Program-made: the position numbers and the translations under genes
Assembly: GCA_019009955.1 (NCBI GenBank)
Contig: CM032232.1
Span: forward strand, 68,622,501 to 68,686,500
Reading direction: 5' to 3'
Length of the DNA stretch: 64,000 nucleotides
Source of the DNA: Riptortus pedestris
Taxonomy: Eukaryota > Arthropoda > Insecta > Hemiptera > Alydidae
The notes under the pieces: generated by a model
Database searches by the model: none
What the model was told of the DNA's origin: nothing
What the model saw: only the letters and a program-made list of their open reading frames with translations
In this document: positions 60,677-64,000 of the stretch, piece after piece
Layout of the letters: every line of letters starts with the position of its first letter
Position numbering within the stretch: position 1 is the stretch's first letter

Positions 60677-60799
60677 TATTACACTCGTGACGAAAGTAGA
60701 ATTTACAACTCTCGTGAGATTACCACACTCGCTTCGCTCGTGTGGGTAAACGTTTCACTCGAGTTGTAAAATGATCTACTTTCGTCACTTGTATAATAA
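60677..60799. mobile_element. Fold-back element around TTCGCTCGTGTGG
   Basis: Arms of about 60 bp meet at CCACACTCGCTTCGCTCGTG then TGG. The outer parts GTGACGAAAGTAGA and TCTACTTTCGTCAC are perfect inverses, and ATTTACAACTC pairs with GAGTTGTAAA. Interior mismatches show age. There is no coding capacity. Confidence 0.8.
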
Positions 60800-60938
60800 A
60801 TAACTATTCTTTTCTTCAACGTATTCTTTAAAATCAACAGTCAAACTTCATCATCAGATTCAAACTGTCACCAAATATTTCGCATGACTTCAAAGTGTCA
60901 TTAAGAGCAATTTATCAGCTTCCAGGTGACATTTAAAG

Positions 60939-60989
60939 CGAAATGCAGATTATAGATGTCCCATGCTTACATCTATAATCTGCATTTCG
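60939..60989. repeat. Perfect 21-bp stem hairpin
   Basis: CGAAATGCAGATTATAGATG and the next T form the left arm. The right arm ATCTATAATCTGCATTTCG (preceded by AC) is its exact reverse complement. The loop is nine bases, CCCATGCTT. It may be a short transcribed hairpin or a recent local inversion product. Confidence 0.9.
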
Positions 60990-61528
60990 GTGCATCATCA
61001 TGCTTACGGGTCGTCTAGAGTGAACTTTCATTTCGTAATGTTTATGTACGCTTTTACTTTATAGTTATGTAAATAGTTTCTGTGCGTTATATTCTGACGT
61101 TTGAGCCAGTCTAGCATTGCCTTAACGGATAGCGGACGGAAGGGAGGTGCTACAGGAGGGAAAAAAATAACACGAAAAAATCCAATTTACTAAAAGAGAG
61201 GAAACATAAAATGACCAGCGGGAAGTGAATGTTCTCTTCCTTCTCTCCCAGAGGTGTCGTTACTAACAGAAAATAAAAAAAAATACACCCGTAAAAGGGA
61301 AAAAAAACCGAGCCGGACACTAAATTCAAACAACCATTTTGATAGCATGTCTTCATACATCCTTTTATCTTTTTACTGGGTGTCGCATAAGACATTTTAA
61401 TGGATAATACAAACTAAAATCCAGGGTTATAGGAAGAGCTTTTTTGAAACGTGTTTTAAATTTTTATTCAACGATTATTCACATACCCCACGATATGACA
61501 GAACTATTAACTGACAGCAGCCAATGTA
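60990..61528. other. Unassigned DNA
   Basis: Purine-rich 61130-61310. An 81-codon minus frame at 61150-61395 is Phe/Leu-rich and unrecognised. Confidence 0.35.
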
Positions 61529-62065
61529 TTCCACAAATACTAACATATCTAAAACACATCAACATTTACAAAAACATATAATACAAAATAGAATAGGTCT
61601 ACAGCATACCTAAAAAGATTTAAAAGGGTTAACTTTTATTATATTCTTTAGACAAAGCACGGATATGAGAAAGAATCAGATATTAAAGAAATATTTTCCA
61701 TAATATAAAAGTACAAAAAAGGTAATCACATTAAGGAGTAAATATATCATCCTAATAATGCCAACCACCATCGCTGTGGGGCACAAAACTAAATAAATAA
61801 AATTAAAAAAAAATAAATAATATAAATGTACTAGTATATAGGAATAACATAATTTTTTTATTAAAACCATTTTAAATTGTTGTCTTTATTACTAGTCTAA
61901 TGTTTATTAATTGTCTTTTTTACTAGTATTTAATGATTATTTGTTGTATTTAATTTTTTTATTTGTTGTTTCAGTTTTTGTTATTTTTCTATAATTTTGT
62001 TTTCATTTTACATTGTGAAACTTTGAGCCAAATCGCCAAGATGCGGGTGCTCCTGTATAAATAAA
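61529..62065 (+). mobile_element. LINE-tail-like repeat, copy 2
   Basis: Inverse of 53085-53642. On plus it shows AACCACCATCGCTGTGGGGC with AAATAAATAAAATT, then about 250 bp later GCCAAATCGCCAAGATGCGG with GGTGCTCCTGTATAAATAAA. Both look like 3' ends of non-LTR elements. The 64-codon minus frame is repeat sequence. Confidence 0.75.
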
Positions 62066-62386
62066 TAAAATCATAAAAAAATAAAATATTCTCTCCTACA
62101 TTTTAACGAATAAAGTCAAACAGAATAAAAGCTATCATATCATAAACATATTGTAACAAATATACTAGCCTCAATTTCTATAATCATAAAATCCATTCTG
62201 CTCATTACCTCAATAAGAAAAATATTCTTCCTTAATCTCTTCTGCTCTTAACTAGTCATTTAAATAAGATTTTAAGTATTTAATATTCCACATAAGTAAA
62301 TGTGTTTAAGGAGACTTTCAAAACTTTGTTTCCAACTACAATTTAAGTACTATTATTTGGCAATAGCTTTTAACATTCATTGATCA

Positions 62387-62590
62387 ATGATCACAAAACC
62401 TCTGCTGCTATTGTTCTTCTTACACGGTTGTTTAGATGGGGTGTCACCTAAAATGGCGGACCGCGAACTGTATAGTTTCAGGAGTGGCGTTGGTTTGGGT
62501 TTTATTTATGAGAGGACATTGAAGCAAAATGCTATTCCCGACCCAGTATATCATCTACACAAATCATGCTGGCTTCCCTCCTACAGTTAA
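62387..62590 (+). CDS. Weak candidate small secreted peptide or first exon
   Basis: An ATG frame of 67 codons. Residues 1-18 (MITKPLLLLFFLHGCLDG) look like a signal peptide with a hydrophobic core and a small residue near the predicted cut. The remainder (SPKMADRELYSFRSGVGLGF onward) is mixed. The frame may be chance. There is no recognised family and no verified donor or poly(A) signal. A second in-frame ATG in AAAATGGCGG has a favourable context. Confidence 0.22.
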   Translation: MITKPLLLLFFLHGCLDGVSPKMADRELYSFRSGVGLGFIYERTLKQNAIPDPVYHLHKSCWLPSYS

Positions 62591-62765
62591 TTTAATAGCT
62601 TGTATATTACACTGTGTTGGCCCGGTATAGTTCAGCGAGAGAAACAAATATGGCTTATCGCGCAGATAACAATGTTTCACTAAATAGCTAATTAATATTC
62701 ATTTATTTACTCCTAAATAGTCAATAAAGAGGAGAGGTTGCTAGGAAGTGACTCACTGTTAATAA

Positions 62766-62851
62766 TTTAGCAGATTTCCCTTAATTTCAAAAAATGTCTT
62801 CAAATATCCATTGATCCTACTCAGGAGATGACGTAAATGATTTCCGTTCAA

Positions 62852-62927
<76 letters not shown>

Positions 62928-63215
62928 CTGTCAACACTCTAGCGGTCGCAATTTTTGTTTAATCGTCACCAAACTTGGTATTTAATCGTTTTATGTAGAA
63001 AGGAAGATCAAGTTCATTAACGGCAGAAATCGGACCAGAGGGAGGGGGGGGGGTTAAGAGGGGGGAATTTCGAAAATTCGAAATATCTCCGTTACAATAT
63101 GTCGGATCGATACATCGTGTAGAGCCAATCTTATTGCAAATTAAATTTACTAATAATATAGTTAGTTATATACATTTATTCTTTATCTTGAATATTAACC
63201 GAGTTATTTGCATTT
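62766..63215 (+). mobile_element. Family H copy, tail replaced by next copy
   Basis: A shortened palindromic end (TTTAGCAGATTTCCCTTAAT), left part, interrupted (AT)n at 62857-62923, and full body with a G-run near 63044. It stops exactly at GTTATTTGCATTTTT, where the next copy begins. Confidence 0.9.
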
Positions 63216-63846
63216 TTAGCAGATTTCCCTTAAGGGAAATCAGCTATTGAGGTCGTACTCATGACGCGAGTTTTGAAAAATTTTCCTCAAATATCCATCG
63301 ATCCTACCCAGGAGATGACGAAAATGAGGTCCGTTCAAAATTATATATATATATTTGTCTGTTAACGCTCTAGCGGTCGCAATTTTTGTTTGATCGTTAC
63401 CATACTTCATATTTAAGCGTTATACGTAAAAAGAGAGATCAAGTTCGTTAATGGAAGAAATCGGACCAGTGGGAGGGGGGGTTTAAACGGAGGGATTTTT
63501 GAAAATTCAAAATATATCCGTTATTATGCATCGGATCGAAAAATCGTATAGAATCAATCTTATTGTAAATTACATTTACTATAAATATTGATCTATACAT
63601 TTATTCTGTATCTTGAATATTAACCGAGATATTTGCATTTGTATTGTGTGTGTGGTCGACGGAACCCCGCCATGTTCCGGACTCTCCGCCGAGAGCTCTG
63701 GTGGCCGTTTCCAGAACTATTCGTCCCTCGTGAATAGGTTTAGAGATCCCTTCCTACTACAGGTGTTATTAGGCGGATTTCTCTATTGTATAACTTTACG
63801 TGAGAAATCTGCTTAGTTTACGCAGTCCCTGCGTGGCGGAATTTTG
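63213..63846 (+). mobile_element. Family H copy, complete, longer short tail
   Basis: Perfect 20-bp palindrome GATTTCCCTTAAGGGAAATC at 63222-63241, left part, very short AT site (63342-63353) and body. The tail is shared with 32.9 kb (TTTAGAGATCCCTTCCTACT), the subterminal word GAGAAATCTGCTTAG is present, and the hairpin end reads CGCAGTCCCTGCGTGGCGGA. It lies head-to-tail with the preceding copy. The 67-codon frame at 63613-63816 is repeat sequence. Confidence 0.93.
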
Positions 63847-64000
63847 TATTTATAAAGACTGTGCATGAATAAATGTGCAGAGGTATTTAAGTAGGTTTGT
63901 AAAAGTGCGAGAATCGTAAGAGTCATATGACAATTATTTTCTTTTTGCTCAGTTTAGCTGTGTCAGCTAAACCATTACCCTTAATGAACTTGGTAAACCT
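63847..64000. other. Unassigned DNA
   Basis: No feature recognised before the window ends. Confidence 0.4.

Overview
This 64-kb window looks like AT-rich, gene-poor DNA from an animal, probably an invertebrate; an arthropod is plausible, but nothing in the sequence fixes the species. The evidence is long (AT)n runs, tRNA-derived SINEs, non-LTR retrotransposon scraps, a decayed long-TIR DNA transposon, fold-back elements and Penelope/retrozyme-like hammerhead motifs. I see no bacterial operons, CRISPR array or rRNA, no canonical tRNA gene, and no complete host protein-coding gene. Most short open frames are chance or repeat frames. The best host-gene candidate is an unannotated terminal exon at 45443-45688, with a splice acceptor and a poly(A) signal.

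The dominant content is one dispersed family, called family H here, with about 25 full or broken copies totalling roughly 12 kb. A forward copy starts with TTTAGCAGATTTCCC and a 20-bp palindrome. It then has an (AT)n site, a body beginning TTTGTCTGTTAACGCTCTAG, one of several alternative tails, and ends with a small hairpin (CGCAGCCCCTGCG) and TGACGGACTTTT. The 12-bp word AGCAGATTTCCC lies at one extreme end and its inverse lies about 35 bp inside the other end. Asymmetric inverted ends, flanking T-runs and an internal microsatellite resemble non-autonomous Helentron (Helitron2/HINE) elements. That classification is inference. A related family, called E2 here, lies at 35.6-36.9 kb and 43.3-43.9 kb and carries internal tandem units of about 297 bp.

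Region by region: 0-5 kb is mostly unassigned, with a SINE at 1.9 kb. At 5.5-7.2 kb two H copies form a large inverted repeat around a GC-richer spacer. At 9.8 kb is a hammerhead-ribozyme-like repeat. 11-17.7 kb holds many H copies, two strong fold-backs and two LINE scraps. 18.8-21.2 kb is a complete-ended DNA transposon with TIRs of about 660 bp, a 4-bp target duplication and a dead transposase-like gene. 21.8-27 kb has SINEs, H copies and GC-richer islands. 29.6-30.5 kb is a 21-bp minisatellite. 32.9-41.5 kb has H copies and E2. 45-48 kb has a possible exon, a long AT tract and a 25-bp minisatellite. 50-58.5 kb is H-rich, with a hammerhead-bearing palindrome and a mariner-like MITE. 53.1 and 61.5 kb are inverted copies of a LINE-tail-like segment. 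60.7-61.0 kb has two more hairpins, and 62.8-63.8 kb is a head-to-tail pair of H copies.

The window therefore reads as a repeat graveyard in which several non-coding mobile families, together with RNA motifs that could once have self-cleaved, have shaped the DNA. All coordinates of repeat edges are by eye and may be off by several bases.
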